This document shows positions 34,674 through 44,134 of a stretch of DNA of 64,000 nt, piece after piece. The stretch covers positions 1 through 64,000 of the forward strand of contig JAKIUF010000006.1 in assembly GCA_021647705.1 (NCBI GenBank), given 5' to 3'. Position numbers and translations under genes: made by a program. Origin of the DNA: Gammaproteobacteria bacterium. GTDB lineage: Bacteria; Pseudomonadota; Gammaproteobacteria; SZUA-152. The notes under the pieces are model-generated. The model had not been told where the DNA came from. It was given only the letters and a program-made list of their open reading frames with translations, and searched no databases. The stretch's first letter is position 1, and every line of letters starts with the position of its first letter.

Positions 34674-35142
34674 GAAAAATTAACACTCACATGCACTACC
34701 CACCAGCATCCTGCGTTAACAGCAATTCCTGAAAACTCGGTTACCTCACAACCTAATAAATGTGAAGAAAACGCAAAGAGCACAGCATTTTTAGTGTTTT
34801 TTCTGCATCCTTTGCACCTCTGCAACTAACGTGTTTATAACACACGACTTACCAACACCATTGGCAACGCCACTATCAACTCCCTCTGTCCACTCATACT
34901 TTTCTTAACATTTACTCTCACAAACAGACACCCGCCAAGTAAAAAGCGGAAGTATTTCTCAATACTGTAGGAAGTTTATCAGGTAAGGCTGAGAGCATTG
35001 CTGACAAGGTTGAGGGCATTACTTGATTGTCACAAACCCGGTAACAAAGTATATCTGTCAGCTTGATTTATAGGGGGTCTTTCCCTGCTTACACTCCTCA
35101 TTGATTGAGGAAAAACTTTAATGGTTATATGGAGATAACATA
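34674..35142. other. Non-coding gap with a partial repeat copy
   Basis: At 34752-34850 the sequence taaatgtgaagaaaacgcaaagagcacag, facing ctgcatcctttgcacctctgc and followed by gtgtttataacacacgactt, is a shortened copy of the MITE-like repeat at 28557-28842. The remainder has no gene; ttatatggagataacata just before 35143 supplies the ribosome site of the next gene. Confidence 0.55.
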
Positions 35143-36408
35143 ATGTTTAATTCAAAAATTTATAAAGGGCGTTTAATTTCGCACCTTGTCATTTACCTGT
35201 CGCGAATGAGGTCTCATTTTTATCATATGCTATCGCATAGCCTGTTTGAGTATTGTCCACAGCGATTTGTCAAAAGCCATCAGAATACCTCAACGCAAGC
35301 CACATCTGTTTACACGAAAACGGGCAGCCTGCCTATGGTAAGCATTATTTTATTTGCCATGCTATTAACAGCATGTGGGGCGGAAGAAACGACTGATCAT
35401 GATCTTGACTCCAGTCTTTCGATACCGATTAACCGTATGTTAACGGGTACTGTCGCAGTAGGATTACCTGTAAAGGGGGACGTTATTATCATCGATACTG
35501 ATGGCAATACATTAAATACACAAAGTGATAAAAACGGGACATATGCTATAAGTTTAGATGGCAGACCCGGTCCCTACCTGATTCGTGTTGAGCCCGATGA
35601 TAGTAATTTTCCTGCCCTGTACAGCTACGCTACCAACTCAGGAGTGACCAATATTACACCGTTTACAACACTGGCACTTTTCCTTGCCTACGAGGGTGAC
35701 TTTGCTGATTCTTTTAATGACTGGGCCGCGATACATTCCAACTGGAGCCGCATCGATCTTGAACAGGCACATGCTAAAATTAATGCCAATTTTTCAACCG
35801 AGTTACAAAACTCCGGTGTTGACCCCGTCGTGTATGATTTTTTCACCGTTCCTTTCGAAGCTAACCAAACCGGTATCGACGCCTTCTTCGATAGTTATAA
35901 TGTCTCTTTTGACTATAATGCCAGAACATACGATATCACCGACAGTTCCGGCCAACCCGTCGCTTTTAATGAAAATATCGACACCACTGATTATTACATT
36001 GGCGCACGATTTATTCCTGAAGATGCAAGCAACTGGAAGCTGACCTGGACACCTGAGTTTAACGGTCAACAGGGTGCTACCATGGTGTCGTATCACTCTG
36101 GCAATAACGTCCCCTGGAACAAAGAACGTTTCAATGAAATATTTTGGGAAACGCTGGCAACAACCCCTTCGCAAACAACAATATGCAACGAAAACCCGAA
36201 TATTTTGTGTAATATCGATATTCAGATAACCCAATTGAATACCAACTATGATGTTATCGGGAATGGAGAAATCGGCACGATAATAAAGGGCAGCGGCATC
36301 TACCATTCGACGATGAATGGCTGGTTCCAACAGAACGGTCAATCACGTCAAAATATTGATCAATCGGCCTCCCATTCTTTTTCATGGATTTGGGAACGTA
36401 TCCGTTAG
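35143..36408 (+). CDS. Putative lipoprotein with carboxypeptidase-regulatory-like domain
   Basis: 421 residues if started at 35143, where a ggag ribosome site is well placed. A hydrophobic stretch with lipobox (SIILFAMLLTACGAEE) appears only at residues 67-82, so the true start may be the ATG at 35335; that one lacks a good ribosome site. After the lipobox comes LTGTVAVGLPVKGDVIIIDTDGNTLNTQSDKNGTYAISL, a carboxypeptidase-regulatory (Cna-B-like) beta sandwich. The C-terminal half (DYYIGARFIPEDASNWKLTW, SFSWIWERIR) is not recognised. Function unknown; surface or periplasmic attachment is inferred. Confidence 0.7.
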   Translation: MFNSKIYKGRLISHLVIYLSRMRSHFYHMLSHSLFEYCPQRFVKSHQNTSTQATSVYTKTGSLPMVSIILFAMLLTACGAEETTDHDLDSSLSIPINRMLTGTVAVGLPVKGDVIIIDTDGNTLNTQSDKNGTYAISLDGRPGPYLIRVEPDDSNFPALYSYATNSGVTNITPFTTLALFLAYEGDFADSFNDWAAIHSNWSRIDLEQAHAKINANFSTELQNSGVDPVVYDFFTVPFEANQTGIDAFFDSYNVSFDYNARTYDITDSSGQPVAFNENIDTTDYYIGARFIPEDASNWKLTWTPEFNGQQGATMVSYHSGNNVPWNKERFNEIFWETLATTPSQTTICNENPNILCNIDIQITQLNTNYDVIGNGEIGTIIKGSGIYHSTMNGWFQQNGQSRQNIDQSASHSFSWIWERIR

Positions 36409-36499
36409 ATTGATTTATCCATTACGGATAAACTTTCCAACAAAGAGTGCGTCACAGATGTTTCGTATCAAGGCGTACTCTTTGTTAAAAAAGGGCTTG

Positions 36500-36622
36500 G
36501 GGGATGCAGCATTTTGAATGTTTTTCTCTGCACCTCTGGATTTCGGCTAAAGAAATGCCGAAATGATCATATTCTCAATAAAAAATGCTCACAAAGTGCT
36601 TTAGCGCTTAATTCACATTAAA
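36500..36622. repeat. Partial MITE-like repeat (right half)
   Basis: The segment with tttctctgcacctctggatttcggct, aaatgccgaaatgat and the end tttagcgcttaattcacatt matches the right half of the copy at 28557-28842 (ctctg tracts, ccggaatgacgg, tttagcacttaattcacatt). Confidence 0.65.
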
Positions 36623-36680
36623 ATGGAGCAATAGGATCAAAGCGTATTATTTTTAGCGCAAGATCGTTCCATAATCCTAA

Positions 36681-36736
36681 ATTAATCCGTTGAGCCTACT
36701 GCGAACGTCGAATACGCTACGGCTCAACGGATTAAT
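36681..36736. repeat. Perfect 16-bp inverted repeat hairpin
   Basis: ATTAATCCGTTGAGCC (36681-36696) and its exact inverse (36721-36736) enclose a 24-nt loop. It lies 63 nt before the GNAT gene. There is no T tract, so a terminator is unlikely; a dispersed palindromic repeat (REP-like) is the better guess. Only one copy is in the window. Confidence 0.7.
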
Positions 36737-36799
36737 TTACGATAATACAAATAAACACTTATTCATTACACACAACAAACAATTGCGGCATCAAATATA

Positions 36800-37258
36800 A
36801 TGAATTATAGAGAAGCAACAGCCGCTGATCTGACGGCAATCAAAACGCTGCTTAATTCCAGCAAGCTGCCTTCGGATGACTGCGATGAACATATTGGAAA
36901 TTTTATCGTCGCTGAAGACAGGGGTAAAATCATTGGCACAGGTGGCCTTGAAATTTGTGGCGCTGACGGCCTGCTTCGTTCGATTGTGATAACACCAGAA
37001 CACCGGGGGAACGGGATAGCCAAAAAAATATATCAACAAATAGAAGACAGAGCATATAGCCTGGACGTAAGCACATTGTATCTTCTAACAGAATCTGCAA
37101 CTGAATATTTCAAAAAGCTGGGGTTTGTGATTAAAAAACGTTCGGAAACGCCAAAATCAATCATGCAAACAAAACAGTTCAGAGAGCTTTGCCCATCGTC
37201 TGCAACAGTCATGTGTCGCACCGATACCCGACCTCATTCGGTGGAGGCCAGCAAATAG
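36800..37258 (+). CDS. GNAT acetyltransferase, ArsN2-like
   Basis: 152 residues. REATAADLTAIKTLL at the start, the acetyl-CoA loop in LLRSIVITPEHRGNGIAKKIYQQ and TLYLLTESATEYFKKLGF give a compact GNAT fold. The ending PKSIMQTKQFRELCPSSATVMCR resembles ArsN2-type acetyltransferases linked to arsenic resistance, but no ars genes are nearby, so the substrate is open. The last roughly 15 residues (TDTRPHSVEASK) appear to be a non-conserved extension. A bidirectional terminator separates it from the converging cytochrome gene. Confidence 0.8.
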   Translation: MNYREATAADLTAIKTLLNSSKLPSDDCDEHIGNFIVAEDRGKIIGTGGLEICGADGLLRSIVITPEHRGNGIAKKIYQQIEDRAYSLDVSTLYLLTESATEYFKKLGFVIKKRSETPKSIMQTKQFRELCPSSATVMCRTDTRPHSVEASK

Positions 37259-37311
37259 CCCCCCAGTCTTGGTTAATTTTATTGTGTGAAATTATTTGCG
37301 TAAAAACCATG

Positions 37312-37357
37312 AAAAAAACGGGGCCAAAGAGCAACAGCTCCAGGACCCCGTGTTTTT
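37312..37357. terminator. Bidirectional terminator between the GNAT and cytochrome genes
   Basis: An A run, ACGGGG, a 28-nt partly pairing centre (ggcc..agc / gctcc..), CCCCGT and a T run form a hairpin with A and T flanks on either side. It suits both converging genes. Confidence 0.7.
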
Positions 37358-37383
37358 ATGTCTTTTTATGTCTTTTAAATAAG

Positions 37384-38052
37384 TTACAAACCGGCAACGT
37401 AATCTGAAACGGCTTCAATTTCCTTATCGCTCAGCCCCTTCGCTACCATGGCCATCATGCCAGCCGGGTCATTAGTGCGTTTGCCTGATTTAAAATCTTT
37501 CAGCTGCTTGATAAGATAGGCTTTCTGCTGACCACCAATAACAGGAAACAGCGCATTAGTCTTGCTTTGGCCCTTGCCGTCTTCGCCATGACAACGTCCG
37601 CAGGCACCATATTCACCCAGTTTTTTGTTGCCTTTCTTATAAAGTCGGGCACCGGATTTAGCCACTTTGCTATTCGAAGGCTTGCCTTTCATTTGTTTAC
37701 GACTGGCGAAGTAGGCGGAAATATCCTTCAAGTCCTGACGGCTGGTCACCATTGATGCCATGGCGCTCATGGTGTCATCCTGGCGATTGCCTGACTGATA
37801 GTCCTGCACCTGCTTGAAAATATAACCTGCAAACTGGCCTGCTAAATCAGGGTAAGTGGCTGGATCAATACTGATACCTTCAGCACCGTGGCACCCTTGG
37901 CACAGCTCAGACTTGGATTTACCTGCCTTGGGATCACCATCACCCTCGCTCATACCGCCAGCGATAACGGTTTCTGCGTTTACCCCCCCCACAAACGCTG
38001 CTGCTGTAATAGCAACAAGCGCTGCAAACATACCGATTTTTTTTGTCATCGA
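37384..38052 (-). CDS. Di-haem cytochrome c4-type protein
   Basis: 222 residues from MTKKIGMFAALVAITAAAFVGGVNAE, a clear Sec signal peptide. The start at 38052 is chosen because AAAGGGA lies about 9 nt before it, inside the codons that an upstream ATG (38073) would translate. Two haem sites are CQGCH and CGRCH, each with a downstream Met (SAMASMVTS; GMMAMVAKG) as sixth ligand. Cytochromes c4 shuttle electrons in the periplasm to cbb3-type oxidases. The doubled one-haem domain arrangement (each about 90 residues) fits that family. Confidence 0.92.
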   Translation of the reverse strand, partial: SMTKKIGMFAALVAITAAAFVGGVNAETVIAGGMSEGDGDPKAGKSKSELCQGCHGAEGISIDPATYPDLAGQFAGYIFKQVQDYQSGNRQDDTMSAMASMVTSRQDLKDISAYFASRKQMKGKPSNSKVAKSGARLYKKGNKKLGEYGACGRCHGEDGKGQSKTNALFPVIGGQQKAYLIKQLKDFKSGKRTNDPAGMMAMVAKGLSDKEIEAVSDYVAGL

Positions 38053-38499
38053 CCGATTTCCCTTTAATATCATTCGAATGAGTTCGAATTTTGGCTAAAA
38101 CTACCGTGACGAAAGGCTCTAGTTTCTTAAATTATGGATGTACACGCACTTGTGGCCTTGTATTTCCGTCACGCCCCTCAAAAAATGCTAGCGGCCAAGT
38201 ATATCAATCCAACCCTCTGCGTCAATTCCATACTGTACCCTTGCGAAAAAGCGGAACCCGTAAGCGAAAACGGGCGTCTATCTGCAATATTTGCGTAACG
38301 ATGGTAAAAACGGATGCCCGGCCAGCAAGGCCAGTAGCCAGAAACAAGCATTTGAGGTCTGGCTACAATGGAGTATGATCAGCGCACAAGTGGCTGATCT
38401 GATAACAATTACACGCCATACTCACAATATAACCTTGAACAATCGGCGGGCATCTCGTGCGCCAAAACATGACAAACCCTATAAGTAGTGGGAGTAAAG
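38053..38499. other. Divergent intergenic region, cytochrome c4 / SH3 gene
   Basis: Near the cytochrome start, ATTCGAA (38072-38078) and TTCGAAT (38083-38089) form an inverted repeat around TGAG, a possible operator or leader structure. The rest of the 447 nt holds no ORF I can support; it should contain the promoters of both genes. Confidence 0.35.
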
Positions 38500-39216
38500 A
38501 TGCACCAATTACATCGCCAAAATACCATGATCAAAAAATATCTGTTATTTCCCACCCTGTTTCCCGCATTAGCTCTGCTGGCTATGAGCACCTTGGCCAC
38601 TGAATCCAGCGCGGAAGTCCGCTACGTTATTGATAAACTCATCATCACCATGCGCTCCGGACAAAGCAACGAACACCAGATTTTGCGCACTTGGCCCAGC
38701 AACACCAAGCTGGAAATCCTTGAGGCGAGTGAAAAATACAGTCGCGCACGCGGCCCGGACGGCACAGAAGGCTGGGTGCTAAACCAATACCTCACCGCCA
38801 AACCTACTGCCAAAATCCGCCTGGCCACCACCCAGCAAAAACTGGCCAGGACCGAAAAAGAAAATGCCCGGCTCACCGCTGAACTGGCCGCATTGCAAAA
38901 CACCGAAGGCAAGCTCACCAAACAACAGCGCTCTCTCTCTCTCGAAAACAAAAAGCAGGAAGATGAACTCAAACACCTGCGCCGCGTCGCCGCCAAACCA
39001 CTGAAGTTGGAAAACGAAAATCAGCGCTTGAAAAAAGAATTACTGGAACTGGAAAGCAAGCACGAGCTGCTGCTGCAAGAAAATCAGATGTTAGGAGACA
39101 GCTCTGACCGCGACTGGTTTCTCAACGGTGCCGGAGTCATCATCCTCGGCATTATCATCGGGCTCATCGCGCCCCGCCTGCGGGTGCGTAAAAAATCGAG
39201 CTGGGGCTCCCTTTAA
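38500..39216 (+). CDS. TIGR04211-type SH3 domain protein (YgiM-like)
   Basis: 238 residues. ATG at 38500 with GGGAG 5 nt before it is preferred over the GTG at 38488. A signal segment (KKYLLFPTLFPALALLAMSTLATESSAE) leads to a bacterial SH3 domain (RYVIDKLIITMRSGQSNEHQILRTWPSNTKLEIL, GWVLNQYL), then a coiled coil (about 90-195) and a C-terminal membrane helix (FLNGAGVIILGIIIGLIAPRL) with a short basic tail. This layout defines the TIGR04211/YgiM family, periplasmic and anchored in the inner membrane, of unsettled function, often beside nucleotidyl or polyphosphate genes. Confidence 0.92.
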   Translation: MHQLHRQNTMIKKYLLFPTLFPALALLAMSTLATESSAEVRYVIDKLIITMRSGQSNEHQILRTWPSNTKLEILEASEKYSRARGPDGTEGWVLNQYLTAKPTAKIRLATTQQKLARTEKENARLTAELAALQNTEGKLTKQQRSLSLENKKQEDELKHLRRVAAKPLKLENENQRLKKELLELESKHELLLQENQMLGDSSDRDWFLNGAGVIILGIIIGLIAPRLRVRKKSSWGSL

Positions 39217-39224
39217 AAACACTT

Positions 39225-40042
39225 AAAATGTGAATTGAGCGTTAAAAATACGCTGTTTTTAAAATCACCGAGTATTTAACGCAGAGGTCGCAGAGACGCA
39301 AAGGACGCAAAGGACGCAGAGAAAAACACAAAAACTCTGCGATCTCTGTGTTTATGACACGCCACTTGTCAATATCATGACAACACAACTATCCGTTGTA
39401 CTGGAACGTTTGCTGGGGGAGTGTAAACCTCTGGATGCCAGCTGATAACCCTTTGCACTCTTTGCGCCTTTGCGTTGGTTTTTCATTGCTCAGCCGTAGG
39501 GTGGAACAAGCGCAGCGGTTCCACCAATGGGCTATGAAGAAACAACAAATTACCTCTGTGCTTACAACCGCTGACAAAAAAACACCCTGCAATAAAAACC
39601 CGGTTGTCTGATAACAGGAGAAAAAAACCCACATGCAACAACAACTCGTCGACAAATGGCGGGTCAAAATAAATGTCGATAGCTGTTCGAGCCTTGGATA
39701 TATCCCTTTCCCACTTGGTGGAACCGCTGCGCTTGTTCCACCCTACCCGACTGCCTCCAAGGCCATGCTCAAACCATCTCAACCTACCGGGTTATAAAAT
39801 CCAACGCGAAGACGCAGAGAGCGCAGAGAAATACTCACAGCATATGAGACCCGGATGTTTAGAGAACCTGCATGCAATAAAACCAAAATATCAATCGCTA
39901 CGGGCATATATCTTTTGCCCGTTATTCTCTAAACCCTTTGCGCTCTCTGCGTCTTCGCGCCTTTGCGTTGGGTTTTCATTTATTCAGACCCAACCAACCT
40001 CTGCGCATGAAAACAGGACAATTTAGCGCTTAATCCGCATTT
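39225..40042. repeat. Large MITE-like repeat, composite copy with nested element
   Basis: The left end aaaatgtgaattgagcgttaaa (39226-39247) and right end aatttagcgcttaatccgcat (about 40020-40040) are imperfect inverted repeats, as in the copy at 28557-28842. The 818-bp interior holds cgcagag/ctctgcg tracts (39280-39350, 39450-39480, 39810-39835, 39940-39975) and a REPIN-like element at 39496-39747. The right end overlaps the last codons of ilvD. There is no gene in 39217-40029. Confidence 0.7.
39496..39747. repeat. REPIN-like element, copy 2 (nested)
   Basis: Bounded by the same 31-bp inverted ends as 23878-24087 (left 39496-39526, right 39717-39747). The centre is homologous to copy 1 but about 42 bp longer, with extra sequence near 39595-39640. 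It lies inside the composite repeat 39225-40042. Confidence 0.85.
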
Positions 40043-41883
40043 AATTGACTCACATCACGCACGGCACCACGTGAGGCGGAAGTCGTGAGCGCTGCATAGG
40101 CTTTAAGCGCTGCTGATACCACGCGTTCACGATTAACCGGCTGCCATGCTTTTCCGCCTTTGGCATCCATCGCCGTGCGACGGGTATCCAGCTCTTCATC
40201 GGAAACAGCGACACGAATAGTGCGATTGGGGATATCGATTTCAATAATATCCCCTTCTTCCACCAGTCCAATCGCTCCACCCTCGGCAGCTTCTGGTGAA
40301 GCATGACCAATGGACAAACCGGAAGTACCACCGGAAAAACGCCCGTCGGTGAGCAGCGCGCAGGCTTTGCCCAACCCTTTGGATTTGATATAGCTGGTGG
40401 GATACAGCATTTCCTGCATGCCGGGGCCGCCACGCGGGCCTTCGTAGCGAATGATCACCACATCCCCCTCAACAATTTTGTCACCCAAAATACCTTCCAC
40501 TGCCGCATCCTGACTTTCAAAAATACGTGCTGGGCCGGAGAAGGTGAGAATGGATTCGTCCACGCCTGCGGTCTTCACTACGCAGCCATCTTCCGCAATA
40601 TTGCCGTACAACACCGCCAAACCACCTTCGGTACTGAAGGCATTTTCGAGATTGTGGATGCAACCATTTTCGCGATCCACATCCAACTCATCCCAGCGTT
40701 TGCTCTGACTAAATGCTGTTTGCGTTGGCACATTTCCAGGACCGGCACGGTAAAACGTTTTCACTTTTTCGTCAGTGGTTTGCATCACATCCCACTGTTC
40801 CAGTGCTTGTTTAACACTGTCCGCATGAATCATCGGCAATTCATTATTGAGCAAACCTGCTCGATCCAATTCACCGAGAATGCCCATCACACCACCGGCA
40901 CGATGCACATCTTCCATGTGATATTTCTGTGTGGACGGTGCCACTTTGCACAGTTGCGGTACCTTGCGTGACAACCGGTCGATATCATCCATGGTGAAAT
41001 TCACCTCGCCTTCCTGTGCAGCCGCTAGTAAATGCAAGATGGTATTGGTGGAGCCACCCATGGCAATGTCCAGGCACATGGCATTTTCAAACGCGCCAAA
41101 ATTGGCCACGTTGCGCGGCAACACCGAGGCGTCGTCACGTTCATACCAGGCTTTGGTGATGGCAACAATCAGGTGTCCTGCTTCCACAAACAGACGCTCA
41201 CGATCAGCATGCGTAGCAAGCATAGAACCGTTGCCCGGCAACGACAGGCCCAGCGCTTCCGTTAAACAGTTCATTGAATTGGCGGTAAACATGCCGGAAC
41301 AGGAACCACAGGTGGGGCAGGCAGAACGCTCCATCTGTAGCACCGTGTCATCACTGGCATCGGGATTAACCCCCGTCAGCATTGCGTCCACCAAATCCAA
41401 ATGCACTTCCTGTCCGTTGATGACTGACTTGCCCGACTCCATGGGTCCGCCGGACACAAACACTGCGGGAATATTCAGGCGCATTGCCGCATTCAGCATA
41501 CCGGGGGTGATCTTGTCACAGTTGGAAATACACACCAGCGCATCGGCGCAGTGAGCGTTAACCATATATTCAACAGAATCAGAAATTATCTCGCGTGAGG
41601 GCAACGAATACAGCATACCGCCATGGCCCATGGCAATACCGTCGTCCACGGCGATGGTATTAAATTCCTTGGCCACACCACCTGATTTTTCCACTTCGCG
41701 TGCCACCAACTGTCCCATATCCTTCAGGTGTACATGCCCTGGCACGAACTGGGTAAAAGAGTTGGCAATGGCAATGATGGGCTTGTCGAAATCACCATCT
41801 TTCATGCCGGTGGCACGCCACAGGGCGCGGGCACCCGCCATGTTGCGGCCGTGGGTGGTGGTGCGGGAGCGATATACAGGCAT
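40030..41883 (-). CDS. ilvD: Dihydroxy-acid dehydratase
   Basis: 617 residues, the long enzyme type. It begins [27 protein letters not shown]; the Fe-S ligand Cys residues are in [13 protein letters not shown] and [19 protein letters not shown], and [15 protein letters not shown] and [19 protein letters not shown] close the active site. It dehydrates dihydroxy-isovalerate and dihydroxy-methylvalerate in Ile/Val synthesis. The last four codons (LNAD) and the stop lie within the end of the MITE-like repeat, so an insertion may have set the C-terminus. Confidence 0.97.
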   Translation of the reverse strand: MPVYRSRTTTHGRNMAGARALWRATGMKDGDFDKPIIAIANSFTQFVPGHVHLKDMGQLVAREVEKSGGVAKEFNTIAVDDGIAMGHGGMLYSLPSREIISDSVEYMVNAHCADALVCISNCDKITPGMLNAAMRLNIPAVFVSGGPMESGKSVINGQEVHLDLVDAMLTGVNPDASDDTVLQMERSACPTCGSCSGMFTANSMNCLTEALGLSLPGNGSMLATHADRERLFVEAGHLIVAITKAWYERDDASVLPRNVANFGAFENAMCLDIAMGGSTNTILHLLAAAQEGEVNFTMDDIDRLSRKVPQLCKVAPSTQKYHMEDVHRAGGVMGILGELDRAGLLNNELPMIHADSVKQALEQWDVMQTTDEKVKTFYRAGPGNVPTQTAFSQSKRWDELDVDRENGCIHNLENAFSTEGGLAVLYGNIAEDGCVVKTAGVDESILTFSGPARIFESQDAAVEGILGDKIVEGDVVIIRYEGPRGGPGMQEMLYPTSYIKSKGLGKACALLTDGRFSGGTSGLSIGHASPEAAEGGAIGLVEEGDIIEIDIPNRTIRVAVSDEELDTRRTAMDAKGGKAWQPVNRERVVSAALKAYAALTTSASRGAVRDVSQLNAD

Positions 41884-42002
41884 AAGATCCTCGGTGTGCT
41901 TGTCGGCACATTGTTTTCAGGGTTTTCAGTGACCTGCAAGTTTAACAGATAGCCTGCGCTGGCGAACAGCATCAACTAAAGCAGCTACCCCGCAATGCTC
42001 AA

Positions 42003-42395
42003 TCACCCTGCTGTCAATGAGTCCCGCACCCGTTCCAGTTTGCTGCGCACTTCGACAGCCAAGGGCTTCACATCCTCTCTTTCCACCAGCCCCAGCACTG
42101 CCAATGGGTCCATAAACGCCACGGTAATGGAGTCATCCTCCTCTTCACGCACCAATACATTGCACGGCAATAACAGACCGATATCCGGCTCGGCATTAAT
42201 CGCCTGATTGGCCAATACCGGGTTACAAGCGCCCAGAATGGTATAGGGCCGACGATCCACATCAATTTTTGCTTTCAGCGTTGCCTTCACATCAATAGTG
42301 GTCAACACGCCAAAGCCTTCTGTCTTTAGCGCTTCGGTGGTTTTATTGATCACTTCGTCAAAGCTGCCTGCGACGGTTGTATGAAATCCGTACAT
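42003..42395 (-). CDS. DUF302 family protein
   Basis: 130 residues. The start MYGFHTTVAGSFDEVINKTTEALKTEGFGVLTTIDVKATLKAKI and the core YTILGACNPVLANQAINAEPDIGLLLPCNVLVREE with MDPLAVLG are diagnostic of DUF302. The two conserved Cys residues (GACNP, LLPCNV) suggest a redox or metal role, but function is not established. An agaaagataatg leader provides the ribosome site. It is a single gene, 119 nt upstream of ilvD in the direction of transcription. Confidence 0.92.
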   Translation of the reverse strand: MYGFHTTVAGSFDEVINKTTEALKTEGFGVLTTIDVKATLKAKIDVDRRPYTILGACNPVLANQAINAEPDIGLLLPCNVLVREEEDDSITVAFMDPLAVLGLVEREDVKPLAVEVRSKLERVRDSLTAG

Positions 42396-42814
42396 TATCT
42401 TTCTCCTATTATGTGTTTCATCATGTTTGTCAATTAGCAGTTACTAATATTCTAGCGGTCTCGTTGCGACATTTCAAACTACGCACCATAAAACAGCTGC
42501 GGCTGGCACACCGTCAAGGTTTTTGATGGGCTCACACTAACGGCGGTGCTTTGACAACAGGCGTAACACGCCAATGAATGTTAACAAGCTCAATTCAGCT
42601 TGTGACCGAACCAGGAAAGATTGGTTTCATAACGAAAGAAAAGGAAAAGCGGGCGGTGAAATAAAAAGGTTTCGTGCAAACTGGGGTAACAATTACATTT
42701 TTTTCTTTGTATTCAGTATCGCAGACACTTGCCGTTGATCTGATTCATTAATTTTATTGGCTGGTGATTGTGTTACTGACACAACCACCAACCAACATAC
42801 TCTATCGAATATCG
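42396..42814. other. Non-coding gap between DUF302 gene and secreted-protein gene
   Basis: No ORF, repeat or RNA structure that I can support in 419 nt. The part next to 42395 should hold the DUF302 promoter; the part next to 42815 is the 3' end of the next gene's transcript. It is AT-rich with short A and T runs. Confidence 0.4.
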
Positions 42815-43795
42815 TTAGTAACGACGTACCGCATGTACCGTCATCGGAATTGCGCCACGGGTCAGCGTCACGATACCTTCACTGAGAGGACTCGTAAATG
42901 TATTGGACGGGTCGTTGGGATCGACAAATGTGGTTTCTGTGGGTGGTGTACCGGGTACTGCACCGTAAACGTTACCATCAACATGGCTGGCAATATCCAG
43001 CATCAGCAATTGCTCACCCGTTGGCAAAGTATCCATTGGGCAATAACTGAGCGTACGTGTAAATTTCGCGACACCATGTTTATTGGCAACCGTAACATTT
43101 GGCACGCCACCAAACGGCAATGGAACCGGTGCTGGCTCAGCGGCACCCGGTGGGGTCGTCAGCCATATGGCCCAAATGGTCAGCAATTCATGAGGCTGAT
43201 AATTACGCAGTTTGATTTTGACGTGCGAAGTTCCATCGGCATAGCACTTCACTTTCATTTTACCTTTGACCCCACGAAACTCTCCAAGCGTTAACGGCTG
43301 GTTTGTTGCGGTATTAGTGGGAGGAAACGGTGGCGTAACAGAACCTGCGGGTGGCAATGTAAACCGGGTTCCATCCGGTGCTGCTATTTTAGGAATTTCA
43401 TGGGTACGCAAATTTTTCAAACGGGAGTCTGGCTCTGGTGCTCCCAGCATTGCGAGGAGGTCCAGATTGGATGTGGTGGCGATATGCGTCCCCAGACTGT
43501 TTTCACAGTCGCTTTGTTGCAGTGTGAAAGCATCACGCATGTCTCCCTCTGCGGGCGCATCCGGGTTATATAAACCGATAACATCAAAATGCAAATCCGC
43601 AGGCAGTGGCGCAGGCAAGTTAAACACCGGCGTATTGCAATCGGTATTGAATCCGGTTGTTGGGTGTAATTTTTTAACCCAGGTGCGTACATCGCTCGCA
43701 ACAGAGGTGGCAGGCAACACCGTGATTGCCGCTAATAAAAGAACTGGTACATGAATAGATAATTTACGCTTTAGCTTTATATTAGTTGATAACAT
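42815..43795 (-). CDS. Secreted protein of unknown function
   Basis: 326 residues from MLSTNIKLKRKLSIHVPVLLLAAITVLPATSVASD, a clear signal peptide. The start at 43795 has aaaggaaag 7 nt upstream; a longer version from a TTG at 43825 is not needed. The mature part contains spaced Cys residues (DCNTP, SDCENS, KCYADG, SYCPMD) that may form disulfides, LRNYQPHELLTIWAIWLTTPP and a beta-rich C-terminal half. No known family was recognised. It sits just outside the polyketide cluster, on the same strand but separated from it by an AT-rich 339-nt gap, so it may or may not be part of it. Confidence 0.7.
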   Translation of the reverse strand: MLSTNIKLKRKLSIHVPVLLLAAITVLPATSVASDVRTWVKKLHPTTGFNTDCNTPVFNLPAPLPADLHFDVIGLYNPDAPAEGDMRDAFTLQQSDCENSLGTHIATTSNLDLLAMLGAPEPDSRLKNLRTHEIPKIAAPDGTRFTLPPAGSVTPPFPPTNTATNQPLTLGEFRGVKGKMKVKCYADGTSHVKIKLRNYQPHELLTIWAIWLTTPPGAAEPAPVPLPFGGVPNVTVANKHGVAKFTRTLSYCPMDTLPTGEQLLMLDIASHVDGNVYGAVPGTPPTETTFVDPNDPSNTFTSPLSEGIVTLTRGAIPMTVHAVRRY

Positions 43796-44134
43796 AATTA
43801 CTTTCCTTTTTGTCGTTATACCCAAATATAGTATTATGGAGAAACTGATATTGTTATTTTTTCGTTATGATCAAAATAATTAATATCGGTTAATATGGAA
43901 ATATACAGCACAGTCTGCCACTACTATTTAGCATTATTCTGTCAATATACGGTAAAAATCGTATTATGAAAGTTGTGATAAGTTGTTAGCAGGCTGCATA
44001 TTATTGTCAGCAACTCCTTCATTTCCACTCATCGTATGCTATCCATAATTTAAAAATACGCAATCGATGTTACTTGTCCATTCTTGCTCTTTTTCTTTGT
44101 GCCTTGAACATCTTATCAAAAAAAATAATGAAAA
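43796..44134. other. AT-rich gap at the 3' end of the polyketide cluster
   Basis: No ORF or clear terminator was found downstream of the sulfotransferase stop. The stretch is strongly AT-rich (taatatcggttaatatgg and similar) and probably holds the promoter of the secreted-protein gene. Confidence 0.4.

Noticed and set aside
38091-38378. Possible 95-residue gene upstream of the SH3 protein
   Set aside because: It starts inside the cytochrome c4 leader, is basic and low in complexity, and no ribosome site precedes it.
40303-40971. Open frame of 222 codons antisense to ilvD
   Set aside because: IlvD motifs cover the same bases; no independent gene signals.
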